Below, in pieces: positions 55,101-62,103 of a DNA stretch of 64,000 nt. The DNA comes from Clostridium thailandense. GTDB lineage: Bacteria; Bacillota; Clostridia; Clostridiales; Clostridiaceae. Both the position numbers and the translations under genes were made by a program. The notes under the pieces are model-generated. The model did not search any database, had not been told where the DNA came from, and saw nothing but the letters and a program-made list of their open reading frames with translations. Location: contig NZ_JAEEGC010000026.1 in the NCBI RefSeq assembly GCF_019207025.1, positions 1 through 64,000 on the forward strand, in the 5' to 3' direction. How positions within the stretch are numbered: the first letter of the stretch is position 1; the number at the start of each line of letters is the position of its first letter.

Positions 55101-55239
55101 AATTATCGGTGGTATGGTTGCGTCGACTATACTTTCTCCTATAGTAATACCAATAGTTTATACTTTAATGGATGACTTAACAAAATTTGTATTTAAGAAA
55201 AAAAGAAACACTAAGGGGGGTACCCAATATGAAGGTTAA
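52162..55239 (+). CDS. RND-family efflux permease (HAE1/AcrB-like)
   Basis: A 1025-residue inner-membrane pump with twelve helices and two large extracellular loops. The N-terminus (ISVKRPAAMWMVVILLIALG) and the central helix-4 motif GTLVDDSIVVIESIQRH are typical; the two Asp residues carry the proton relay. The C-terminal half repeats the fold (LGASLCLVYMILVVLYESF). In Gram-positives such pumps work with an adaptor but without an outer-membrane channel. Substrates are unknown; drugs, lipids or solvents are possible. AAGGAGG precedes ATG. The adaptor gene overlaps its end by 11 bases. Confidence 0.93.
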   Translation: MKITEISVKRPAAMWMVVILLIALGVFGYTKMGANLLPSMNNPVITVSTIYSGASAEDIKKDIVKPIEDAVSGISGLDTINSTAKEGYGTVTITFKSTANLDTAYLDVQKAVENASSKLPKDADKPTIFKMDTNAIPVLAVSLNGNVSYDELYNESDILKQKLEKLPGVGKIDLMGADKKELTIKLDKTAMEYYGISINTVMGKLNTVNLNVPAGEIKQDKLDQSVRVIGQFRSIDDAKNMLVPTSNGGTVRLGEISKISLEAPDATTQIRFNGKKTMAVVVGKQSDANVVEVANSVKKELESIKKSIPDGIKVDIAFDTTTFITSSLKQVQHNLIEGIITTAIVLYLFFRSFRSSLVVLVAIPTSLIATFFMMYKLNFTLNMLSLMGLSLVVGTLVDDSIVVIESIQRHIGLGKTPKIAAIDGRDEVGMAAVAISLCDIVVFAPISLMSGMIGQLFREFGLTIVVATIFSLLVSFTVTPMLSSRILKKENKENEIKKDGFFSKVLEKYKGTLIWSLEHRKRVLSAVIICIVLSVALIPMGILKSEFIPTADQSSFTIDLSLTPGSTLKQTDEKITQVENYLKGMKEVKSYFSMVGSNSQGSSDKATGEIMVNLVSKNERKKSQSQLASQVRDFGKKMTGVDFTVTESQSGGGSSKPVSISIKGDSQETLEALSKEVENIVRTVPGIIDVSNSSNIKSSELRVNIDSLSAAQFGIATSDIGSSVRTALAGTKTGVYRANNEENDITLKFMDGQIRSAEDIKAIKISNASGQQISLSQIATVVKADSQPSLSREDKQDVVTIGANLQGRVLGEVTNDIKAKLKSLSLPTGYSISYGGTQKNMAESFSSLGLALGASLCLVYMILVVLYESFLTPAIRMVSLPCAIIGAFGLLALTGQTLNLMSMIGLIMLEGLSSKNGTLLIDYTNTLMKKGMNLKDALIESGVTRLRPIIMTSSTMIVSMLPVALSMGEGSEMKQSMAIVIIGGMVASTILSPIVIPIVYTLMDDLTKFVFKKKRNTKGGTQYEG

Positions 55240-56479
55240 CATTTTAAATAAAAAGAACTTAATAATAGGTGTAGTCTTAATAATAATTATTATCGGATGT
55301 GCTTCTATTTTTAGTAAGAGCAAAAAAGCGGAAGAAAAGCAAGAAGTTAAAAATGTGAAAGTAGAAAAAATAGCTATTGGTTCAATATCTACCGAAGTAG
55401 ATTATGCAAGTAAATTGAATCCTGTACAAGAGGTAACAATTTTACCTAAAGTTGGAGGGAAAGTTGCTAATGTGAATGTAGATATAGGGGATAAAGTTAC
55501 AGCAGGACAAGTGCTATTTACACTAGATACTGCTGAACTTCAAGCACAATTTCAATCTCAACAGGCGGCTTTAGAAGCTTCAAATGCTAATTTAGCTAGA
55601 ACAAGTGACTCTGGACTTCAGCAGCAAATAACAACTTCTGAGCAGTCAGTTCAGAAATCACAAATAGCTTATAACGATGCAAAAGATAATTATGATAAAA
55701 TGCAAAAATTATACGCTAGCGGAGCTATATCTAAACAAGAACTTGATAATGCAAAACTAAGACTTGATAACTGCTCTGTGGACTTAAAGGCTTCTCAAGA
55801 TAACCTAACCCTTATAATCGAAAAGTCTGGTCCACAATCTACACAAGCTGCAGCAGCACAGGTTGCACAAGCACAGGCAGGAGTAAATGCTGCACAAATT
55901 CAATTAAGCAATGCTTCTGTAACTTCACCTATTGATGGAATAGTATCTTCTAAAGATGTCAAGGTCGGTCAGCTTGCTGGTGGTCAATCTGGATCAGTTA
56001 CTATAATAGACAGCAGTAGCTTTATCTCGGAAGTAAACGTTCCAGATAAAGTAGTTGGAAAACTTCAGATTGGTCAGACAGTTCAAGTAAGCATAAGTGC
56101 CTTAGACAACAAAAAAGTGACTGGAGTAATAGATAGAATTAGCCCTAACTCTAATTCAAAAGATAACTCTTATACTATAAAAATAAAAATTGACAATTCA
56201 AAAGGAGAACTTAAAGCTGGTATGTTTGCAAGGGTTTCTTTGCCATCCGAAAAGAAAGATAACATATTAACAGTTCCAAACGAAGCAATAAAAATGGAAA
56301 ATAACGTGAATTATCTTTATGTAGCTGATAATGGAAAAGTAAAAAAAGTATCCGTTGATATTGGTATTTGTGATGACAAAGTTACGGAAATAAGTGGAAA
56401 TGTACAAGCAGGCATAGATGTAATCGTAGAAGGACAAAATTTATTAAGTAATGGAGATAAGATTAACGTGGTTAAATAA
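55229..56479 (+). CDS. RND efflux adaptor (membrane fusion protein)
   Basis: A 416-residue adaptor. The N-terminal hydrophobic segment (about 9-24) ends in IIIGC, so it may be lipid-anchored. Lipoyl-like halves (VTILPKVGGKVANVNVDIGD near 70, ASVTSPIDGIVSSKDVKVGQ near 225) flank a coiled-coil hairpin rich in Gln and Ala (about 105-215). A beta-barrel and membrane-proximal domain complete it. It links the RND pump to the wall side of the membrane. ATG 55229 lies inside the pump gene behind AAGGGGGG, so the two are translationally coupled. Confidence 0.92.
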   Translation: MKVNILNKKNLIIGVVLIIIIIGCASIFSKSKKAEEKQEVKNVKVEKIAIGSISTEVDYASKLNPVQEVTILPKVGGKVANVNVDIGDKVTAGQVLFTLDTAELQAQFQSQQAALEASNANLARTSDSGLQQQITTSEQSVQKSQIAYNDAKDNYDKMQKLYASGAISKQELDNAKLRLDNCSVDLKASQDNLTLIIEKSGPQSTQAAAAQVAQAQAGVNAAQIQLSNASVTSPIDGIVSSKDVKVGQLAGGQSGSVTIIDSSSFISEVNVPDKVVGKLQIGQTVQVSISALDNKKVTGVIDRISPNSNSKDNSYTIKIKIDNSKGELKAGMFARVSLPSEKKDNILTVPNEAIKMENNVNYLYVADNGKVKKVSVDIGICDDKVTEISGNVQAGIDVIVEGQNLLSNGDKINVVK

Positions 56480-56542
56480 ATGCTTTAGTAGAGTCGATGC
56501 ATTTTTTAATTAGAATTATTAGGAAGTTAAAAGTCTAAATAA

Positions 56543-56637
56543 CCTTTAACGGGTAATTTGTGAGCTGAAGTGAACGTGTTAATTTACCCCGTGCTCGAAG
56601 GGGAGCGAACGTGGTTAATTACACAGCGTTCCGACTA
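56543..56637 (+). repeat. phased repeat units between the adaptor and MarR genes
   Basis: Two imperfect direct repeats contain GTGAGCTGAAG-TGAACGTG-TTAATTTAC and GTGCTCGAAG-GAGCGAACGTG-TTAATTAC, with a third partial unit CGGGTAATTTG in front. TTAATTAC boxes are near-palindromic. The stretch has no terminator, so the MarR gene may be read from the pump operon, with these repeats as a possible operator. Confidence 0.4.
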
Positions 56638-56653
56638 GAAGGAGGAAAAATAT

Positions 56654-57094
56654 ATGTGTAAAAATCCTGTGGATGTGTTAGCTGAAAATCTAATTACCTT
56701 CCTTCCAGTAATGATAAAAAAAATTATAAAATTTGATACAGCACCCATTAAAATGCCTCCACTAAATCAACTAATGGTACTAGGGCTTCTTCAAGAAGAA
56801 GGAAGTTCATCAATTTCGGAGTTGTGTAAAAATTTAACTATTTCCAGACCTCAAATGACTATTGTTATAGATAAATTAGTTGACTTAGACTTGGTTTATA
56901 GAGTGCATAATGAAAGTGATCGAAGAACAATAAATATCAATGTTACTGAAAAGGGTAAAAAATACTGCCTAGAAATTTCAGAAATGGTTAAAGAAAACTT
57001 AAAGTCTAAACTCATGAATCTATCACAGGAAGATTTGTCAATACTTCTAAGATCAATAGACGTTGCAAAAAATATATTTAAAAAACTAGAATAA
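56654..57094 (+). CDS. MarR-family transcriptional regulator
   Basis: A 146-residue winged-helix regulator with DNA-reading helix ISRPQMTIVIDKLVDLDLVYR (about 70-90) and wing NESDRRTININVTEKG (about 93-108). It lies 174 bases after the RND adaptor in the same direction and likely controls the pump. AAGGAGG precedes ATG. Confidence 0.9.
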   Translation: MCKNPVDVLAENLITFLPVMIKKIIKFDTAPIKMPPLNQLMVLGLLQEEGSSSISELCKNLTISRPQMTIVIDKLVDLDLVYRVHNESDRRTININVTEKGKKYCLEISEMVKENLKSKLMNLSQEDLSILLRSIDVAKNIFKKLE

Positions 57095-57097
57095 AAA

Positions 57098-57141
57098 AAA
57101 CTAGCTGGAGGCTAACTTAATGGTAAACTTTCAGCTAGTTC
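57098..57141. terminator. bidirectional hairpin between convergent MarR genes
   Basis: AACTAGCTG pairs with CAGCTAGTT across a 24-base loop, with an eight-base A run on the left that becomes a U run on the minus strand. Confidence 0.7.
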
Positions 57142-57155
57142 TATATTTATACAAA

Positions 57156-57608
57156 TCAACCCTCTATTTTACTTATCTCTATATCCACCTTGCCTAATTT
57201 CTCATAGATGGAAGCTAAAGTTTCTAGTTCATCTGGTTCTAAATGAGAGAGATAGCTTTTTAGTATTCTGCGGCATCTTTCCTCAAATTTATTCATCAAT
57301 TCCCGTCCTTCATCTGTTATAGAAACGAGTACAGATCTCCTATCCACATCATCATGTCGACGATAAACCAATCCATTGTTAGTTAACCTGTCAATCATTG
57401 TTGTTACTGCACTTGGCTTAACTCCAATTTTTTCAGCTAAATCCGTAACCTTATTTGATTCTTTTTTAGATAATAAATCCAACATATTAAGCTGTGTTTC
57501 AGTTACACCAAACTCTTCCAAGGACTTCTTAACGGTCTCACCAATTTTCATACTGGTACTCCATAATGCAATTTGTGCACGAGAAACATAATCCTCTTTA
57601 TTTACCAT
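57156..57608 (-). CDS. MarR-family transcriptional regulator
   Basis: A 150-residue winged-helix regulator with KIGVKPSAVTTMIDRLTNNG (about 58-77) as the DNA-reading part and wing RHDDVDRRSVLVSITDEG (about 80-97). It is convergent with the first MarR gene and is a separate transcription unit. ATG 57608 is preferred because GGGGGAAA lies 8-15 bases upstream, and the earlier start would add an unrelated 20-residue leader. It may repress itself or the RND operon. Confidence 0.9.
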   Translation of the reverse strand: MVNKEDYVSRAQIALWSTSMKIGETVKKSLEEFGVTETQLNMLDLLSKKESNKVTDLAEKIGVKPSAVTTMIDRLTNNGLVYRRHDDVDRRSVLVSITDEGRELMNKFEERCRRILKSYLSHLEPDELETLASIYEKLGKVDIEISKIEG

Positions 57609-57692
57609 AAGTGTTTCCCCCTTTGTGTATCTACCTTGAATAATATAATGAAGAAAATAAAAAGTCAAGTCACAAGGGGACTTTGTTTATGC

Positions 57693-58436
57693 TTATACTT
57701 TTAAGATTGAAACATATACTTTACCACTTTTTACACTTACTAAAAATTTTACTGAGTAATCCTTATTATTTTTAAACTTTAAATCCTTGTATCCATAACT
57801 TACTGCTGCATCTTTTCCATCAGGGATATAAGATACATCTCCGCTATGTTCATGTCTTTCTATGATTTCCATGTTAAGTTTTAATGCAGTATTATATATA
57901 GTACTACTTAACTGACAAATTCCTCCACCAACGTCTTCACTTGTTTCTCCATTCACTAAAATTTTTGCGCTTTTATATCCAGTTTTGGTTTCTCTCTTTC
58001 CCACTACTTCATTAAATGAAAAAATTTCTCCTGGTTTAAGTGTAAAACTATTTATTTTTTTAGCTGCAAGCCTTATGTTATTTACCCTATTCGGATCACT
58101 ATCTAATATATTTGTATTAAAGCTAGCCAAAATTTTATTCTCATTGGTTTGTTTTTTTATTGGATCTTTCTTTGGAGCTGGTTTCTGCACCTGTGCCTTT
58201 GAACCACTATTTTTTTGAGATTGCTGCTGATTTTTATTTGGTTCACTCGGTTTTGGTTCACTCGGTTTTGGTTCACTCGGTTTTACTTCACTTTGCTTAG
58301 GAATACTTTTTTCTGTTGTCTCTTGCTTTGGAATAATTTTCTCCATAGACCCTTGCTCCGGAACATTTTTACTTGTTTTGCATGCAGTAAAGAGAAATAT
58401 ACTTAAAACTAAAGTAGATATTATTTTTCTTGACAT
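57693..58436 (-). CDS. VanW-family lipoprotein
   Basis: A 247-residue lipoprotein. The signal peptide ends with FLFTAC (Cys near residue 19). A Lys/Pro/Ser/Glu-rich spacer (about 20-95) carries the repeat KPSEP three times, followed by a VanW domain (about 105-247): SFTLKPGEIFSFNEVVG and DVGGGICQLSSTIYNTAL. VanW is found in some glycopeptide-resistance clusters, but its role is unknown; no van genes are near. ATG 58436 has AGAGGTG 6 bases upstream. Confidence 0.87.
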   Translation of the reverse strand: MSRKIISTLVLSIFLFTACKTSKNVPEQGSMEKIIPKQETTEKSIPKQSEVKPSEPKPSEPKPSEPNKNQQQSQKNSGSKAQVQKPAPKKDPIKKQTNENKILASFNTNILDSDPNRVNNIRLAAKKINSFTLKPGEIFSFNEVVGKRETKTGYKSAKILVNGETSEDVGGGICQLSSTIYNTALKLNMEIIERHEHSGDVSYIPDGKDAAVSYGYKDLKFKNNKDYSVKFLVSVKSGKVYVSILKV

Positions 58437-58491
58437 GCTTATCACCTCTATGGATAATATTTGCTCATGTCAGAAATATAATACATAAATT

Positions 58492-60390
58492 TTACGGTAT
58501 CATCTCTTCGAACTCTTCTTCATCTTCAATACATGGTAATATAAGCTTAAAGGTTGTTCCCTTTCCCAATTCGCTCTCTACTTCTATTCTACCTTTATGT
58601 TCCTTAACTATTGTATAACATACATTTAATCCTAGTCCAGTTCCAGTTTTTTTAGTTGTAAAAAATGGCGTTCCTATTTTTTTCAAAGTTTCTTTTGACA
58701 TTCCTTGGCCATTATCTTCTATTCTTATAAACAGTTCATTTGTCTTTTCATCATATCCTGTTCCAATTATCAATCTAGCATCCTCTGTATTTACCATTGC
58801 ATCAACTGCATTTTTACAAATATTTAGTACTACCTGCTTTATTTGTGATTCATCACATAACAAGTATTCTTCATCTTTAGATAAATAAAAACTAATATTT
58901 ACACCTTTCATAAGAGATGATGTTTCAACTATAGATTTTATTGATTGAACCATATCATAAATAGAAACCTCTTCTAAATGAAGCTCTCTTGGTTTTGACA
59001 ATGATAGGAACTCACTAATAATTCTATTTACCTCATTAATATCTTTATTTATTTTTTGAGTATAATTTCTTACCTTTTCTTCTTGTGTCAGTATATCTAT
59101 CAATTGACAACTTCCCTTTATAGTCGTTAAATAATTTCTTGTCTCATGCACAATGCTTGCACCCATCTGCCCCAGCAATGCAAGCTTCTCTTGTTGAATC
59201 ATCTTTTCCTGCTGCTCTCTTAAATTTGTCATATTAGAAGCTACTCCTATTTTACCTACCATTTTGCCATTTGCATCATATATCGTAGATATATCACATA
59301 ACAATCGTTTTTTTTCTCCATATATATTAGTGACCGTTATCTCATAACTCCTTTTTAAATTGCTATCACTATCATTTTTTTTATATTCCTTCTCCAAAAA
59401 TACTTTATTTTTCTTCATATACTCACTATAATTCATGCCTATAACCTGTTTTACTGGTATCCCAAGAATTTCCTCATGTGCTCTATTACACATAACTATC
59501 TTGCCATCTTTATCTACTATTAAAACCAGCTTCTCCATGGCATTTAGTACTATTTGTGTTTGAAATTGTAAATTTTTTAACTGAGCATTCTCATTTTCAG
59601 TTTTTCTATTTTTATAGGCTATGGCACTAACAAATACAGCCTTATACAAATAGTAATAATATGCTATTTTCAAAATGTGCACACATATACTATTATTTAT
59701 ATTGATATTCCTTAACAATATAAAACTCAATTGTGTACAAAATAATAAAATCAGTACCATAAGTATATATTCATATGAAGCAATATTCTTATTTTCCTGC
59801 TTTTTCTCTAAACTATAAATGCTTATAATTGCAAATAATAAAATAATAAATCTTATATATATCAATATGTGTTCTATTTTTATCATTTGTAAAGCTTTAG
59901 GAAAATATAATATTATTATGGATATAATAACAGAAAAAACAATAGTTAATAAAAAACCTAGCTTTTTGTTTAATTCAATCATTCCTATTTTTGAAGATAG
60001 CATAATCAGAACTAAAACTTCACATAGTTTGCCTAACATAGACTGCCTAATAGAAATATTGGTATAGACTCCATTAAACCTTGTATTAGTTAAAAAATAA
60101 TATAAATGAAATAAATTAAAAATTGCAATTGCAATAAATCCCAGCCAAATAAGATAATTTATACTCAACTTTTTTTCATAGGTGCTTCCAATAATAAGAA
60201 CTATAGAAACAATTAAAAATATACATATAACTTCAGAGGCAGCATATATTATGTAATAACTTCTACTTTGTAATATCTGTGATATTACAAATGACAAAAG
60301 AAAACTAACTATTAGTATTAAAATACACTTACCAAATAATTGATCAGCATCATTAAAAGCTAACTCATTTTTGGTCTTCAGCTCACTCAT
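58492..60390 (-). CDS. orphan sensor histidine kinase with MASE3-like sensor and PAS domain
   Basis: A 632-residue membrane kinase. The first 265 residues form about eight helices with FNLFHLYYFLTNTRFNG, typical of the MASE3 sensor. A PAS domain follows (about 280-395; VDKDGKIVMCNRAHEEILG), then HisKA with SIVHETRNYLTTIKGS (about 425) and an ATPase domain (NICKNAVDAM, DNGQGM, TGTGLGLNVC). No response regulator is encoded nearby. Orphan kinases of this form in clostridia often phosphorylate Spo0A directly; this is an inference. GGAGGTAAAAGGA precedes ATG. Confidence 0.88.
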   Translation of the reverse strand: MSELKTKNELAFNDADQLFGKCILILIVSFLLSFVISQILQSRSYYIIYAASEVICIFLIVSIVLIIGSTYEKKLSINYLIWLGFIAIAIFNLFHLYYFLTNTRFNGVYTNISIRQSMLGKLCEVLVLIMLSSKIGMIELNKKLGFLLTIVFSVIISIIILYFPKALQMIKIEHILIYIRFIILLFAIISIYSLEKKQENKNIASYEYILMVLILLFCTQLSFILLRNININNSICVHILKIAYYYYLYKAVFVSAIAYKNRKTENENAQLKNLQFQTQIVLNAMEKLVLIVDKDGKIVMCNRAHEEILGIPVKQVIGMNYSEYMKKNKVFLEKEYKKNDSDSNLKRSYEITVTNIYGEKKRLLCDISTIYDANGKMVGKIGVASNMTNLREQQEKMIQQEKLALLGQMGASIVHETRNYLTTIKGSCQLIDILTQEEKVRNYTQKINKDINEVNRIISEFLSLSKPRELHLEEVSIYDMVQSIKSIVETSSLMKGVNISFYLSKDEEYLLCDESQIKQVVLNICKNAVDAMVNTEDARLIIGTGYDEKTNELFIRIEDNGQGMSKETLKKIGTPFFTTKKTGTGLGLNVCYTIVKEHKGRIEVESELGKGTTFKLILPCIEDEEEFEEMIP

Positions 60391-60520
60391 TGTCCTTTTA
60401 CCTCCAGAATAATAATTGTTATTATGTAAATTATTCCCTTATAAGCAACTATATCACATTTTTAAAAATAATAAAAGCATTAAATTTATTGTATTTAAAC
60501 GTTTACTTAAAATGCAATTA

Positions 60521-60584
60521 AAATATTATTATGGAGCAATAAGCCTCATAAATTTATAAGGCTTATTGCTCCATAATAATATTT
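60521..60584. terminator. hairpin with 26-bp perfect arms
   Basis: Bases 60521-60546 and 60559-60584 are exact reverse complements around a 12-base loop. The core is TGGAGCAATAAGCCT. It lies 41 bases after the thioesterase stop. The U tract is weak, so it may be an RNA-protecting structure or a repeat rather than a classical terminator. Confidence 0.6.
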
Positions 60585-60625
60585 CACATTTTTTCTGTCT
60601 TATTTATAAATTCATTGAAACAACT

Positions 60626-61129
60626 TCAAATATCTATTTCTTTAGGGTCTTTACTTGACGCTATTATCTTCCACTCATCCTCTTGAAATTCAGAATCTGT
60701 AATTTTATCAACTGGCATTTTAAAATACTTTCCCTGTGCAGTTACTGCAACCTCCCCATTACTAAGTAAAATTTCTCCTGTGCCTTCAAACACTCTTCTT
60801 GTGTCTTTTATAATTCTTCCAACCACTTTTAATTCTTCATTTAAAGGCACTGGTTTTTTATATTTTAAATTTAATTCAATAGTTACTCCCCACATATTAG
60901 GATCTTTAATCATAATTGCTCTACCTATAGTTTCATCTAATATAGCAGAAGCTATCCCTCCATGCAATCTCCCAGGATAACTTTGATGTTCCTCAAGAGA
61001 CTTAAATATCGCTACTACTTCATTATTTTCTATTTCATAAAAGGATGCTTTTAATCCTAAATTATTCTCCATTCCACATACTATACATTTTTTACTGTTA
61101 TGCTGCTTTTTCAACACTCTATATTTCAT
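60626..61129 (-). CDS. PaaI-like hotdog-fold thioesterase
   Basis: A 167-residue thioesterase. The N-terminus CIVCGMENNLGLK holds a Cys pair seen in some members; PGRLHGGIASAILDETIGRA (about 52-71) is the active-site segment, with Asp/Glu on the central helix. A 25-residue charged tail extends beyond the fold. It probably hydrolyses acyl-CoA esters. AAAGG precedes ATG. It diverges from the thioredoxin-like gene. Confidence 0.85.
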   Translation of the reverse strand: MKYRVLKKQHNSKKCIVCGMENNLGLKASFYEIENNEVVAIFKSLEEHQSYPGRLHGGIASAILDETIGRAIMIKDPNMWGVTIELNLKYKKPVPLNEELKVVGRIIKDTRRVFEGTGEILLSNGEVAVTAQGKYFKMPVDKITDSEFQEDEWKIIASSKDPKEIDI

Positions 61130-61301
61130 TCCATACCTTTCCTTTCAATCCAATATGTTTCTTAGTAATATTATTTTATCACATTATTCTTGATCACAAA
61201 CTAATTTTATTTCCATTCTTTTCACTAATGTAACATAACATTAATGATAATGTTGTATAATATTCCTGTAATAAATAATAGGAAGGTAGGTGTTTTAAGA
61301 A

Positions 61302-61562
61302 ATGAAACCTGTAATTATGTTCATAACTAGTTGGTGTCCATACTGCAAACAAGCTTTTTCATTTATGGAGAACTTAAAAAAAGAGCATCCAGAATATGCA
61401 AAGATTGATGTTAAAATAGTAGATGAAGAAAAAGAACCAGAGTTTGCTAGACAGTATGACTATTACTATGTTCCTACATACTATGTTGATGATATTAAAG
61501 TTCATGAGGGCGTTCCTTCAATGGATATTGTGCGCCAAGTATTTGAAAAGGCACTTAAATAA
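61302..61562 (+). CDS. glutaredoxin-like mini thioredoxin
   Basis: An 86-residue cytoplasmic thiol-redox protein. The active site WCPYC is at residues 11-15, and the cis-proline motif VPTYYVDD follows near 57. CPYC is the glutaredoxin-type site, but glutathione-binding residues are not evident, so it may take electrons from thioredoxin reductase. The promoter region contains TATAAT near 61255; AGGAAGG precedes ATG. Confidence 0.87.
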   Translation: MKPVIMFITSWCPYCKQAFSFMENLKKEHPEYAKIDVKIVDEEKEPEFARQYDYYYVPTYYVDDIKVHEGVPSMDIVRQVFEKALK

Positions 61563-61589
61563 AAAAACTTATGAGGGAACTGTTGCACT

Positions 61590-61958
61590 TATAGATAACC
61601 ACACCAGACACTTAACTTATACTATGAGAATTATCGGTAATAATTGGGAGATGCAAACATATTTCTAGAGGACAATTGACAAAGGACATAGGACAGTGAA
61701 GGTAAGTTTTCTTCCTTACGTCAGAAAGCTAATTTATTTTTTTAGGCTTGTTTTGTGAGTGTAAAACATCGCTTATTCAAATACTCAGAAAGTAGAAGTT
61801 TCTTTTAATTTAAAGATTTTTCGTAGTGTAGCGGAGAAAAATCCTCCTTTACTGTCCTATGTCAATTGTCCTCTGTCCTCTAAAAAAATATTTAATTTGT
61901 GTTAACTGTTACCAATAAATATTTTTTATAAGTTAATTTTCGGCCGTGGATGTCTATA
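61590..61958. repeat. R1 arms split by an insertion
   Basis: Left arm 61590-61620 (TATAGATAACCACACCAGAC..., ending TTAACTTAT) and right arm 61928-61958 (ATAAGTTAATTTTCGGCCGTG..., ending TCTATA) match the two halves of the compact R1 palindromes at 24141 and 50109. Here about 307 bases separate them instead of 8-16. Confidence 0.72.
61667..61881. repeat. R3 element with GGACA-rich inverted ends
   Basis: Left end AGAGGACAATTGAC-AAAGGACATAGGACAGT (61667-61697) and right end 61851-61881 are imperfect inverted copies, the right end having an extra AGAGGACAG block. The 153-base centre holds smaller pairings (CTTCCTTACG, GGAGAAAAATCC). It is inserted between the R1 arms. Confidence 0.7.
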
Positions 61959-62103
61959 GTAGTGCAACAGGCTCCCTATAATTACAGCATTTAGCATAGC
62001 AGTACCTCTTTTCATGATATTGTGAAAAATTACCTTTTAACAATAATATTATCATAAAAATAGGTAAACCACACTGAACATAACTTATAAATTGATAAAT
62101 AAT

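Larger units (their letters stand above)
61574..61977. repeat. R2 outer element enclosing two further palindromic elements
   Basis: The outer arms AGGGAACTGTTGCACTT (from 61574) and AGTGCAACAGGCTCCCT (to 61977) are R2-type. Just inside them are R1 arms, and inside those is an R3 pair. No transposase is encoded. The element fills most of the 541-base gap between the mini thioredoxin and the HelD-like gene; 61978-62103 shows nothing further. Confidence 0.7.
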
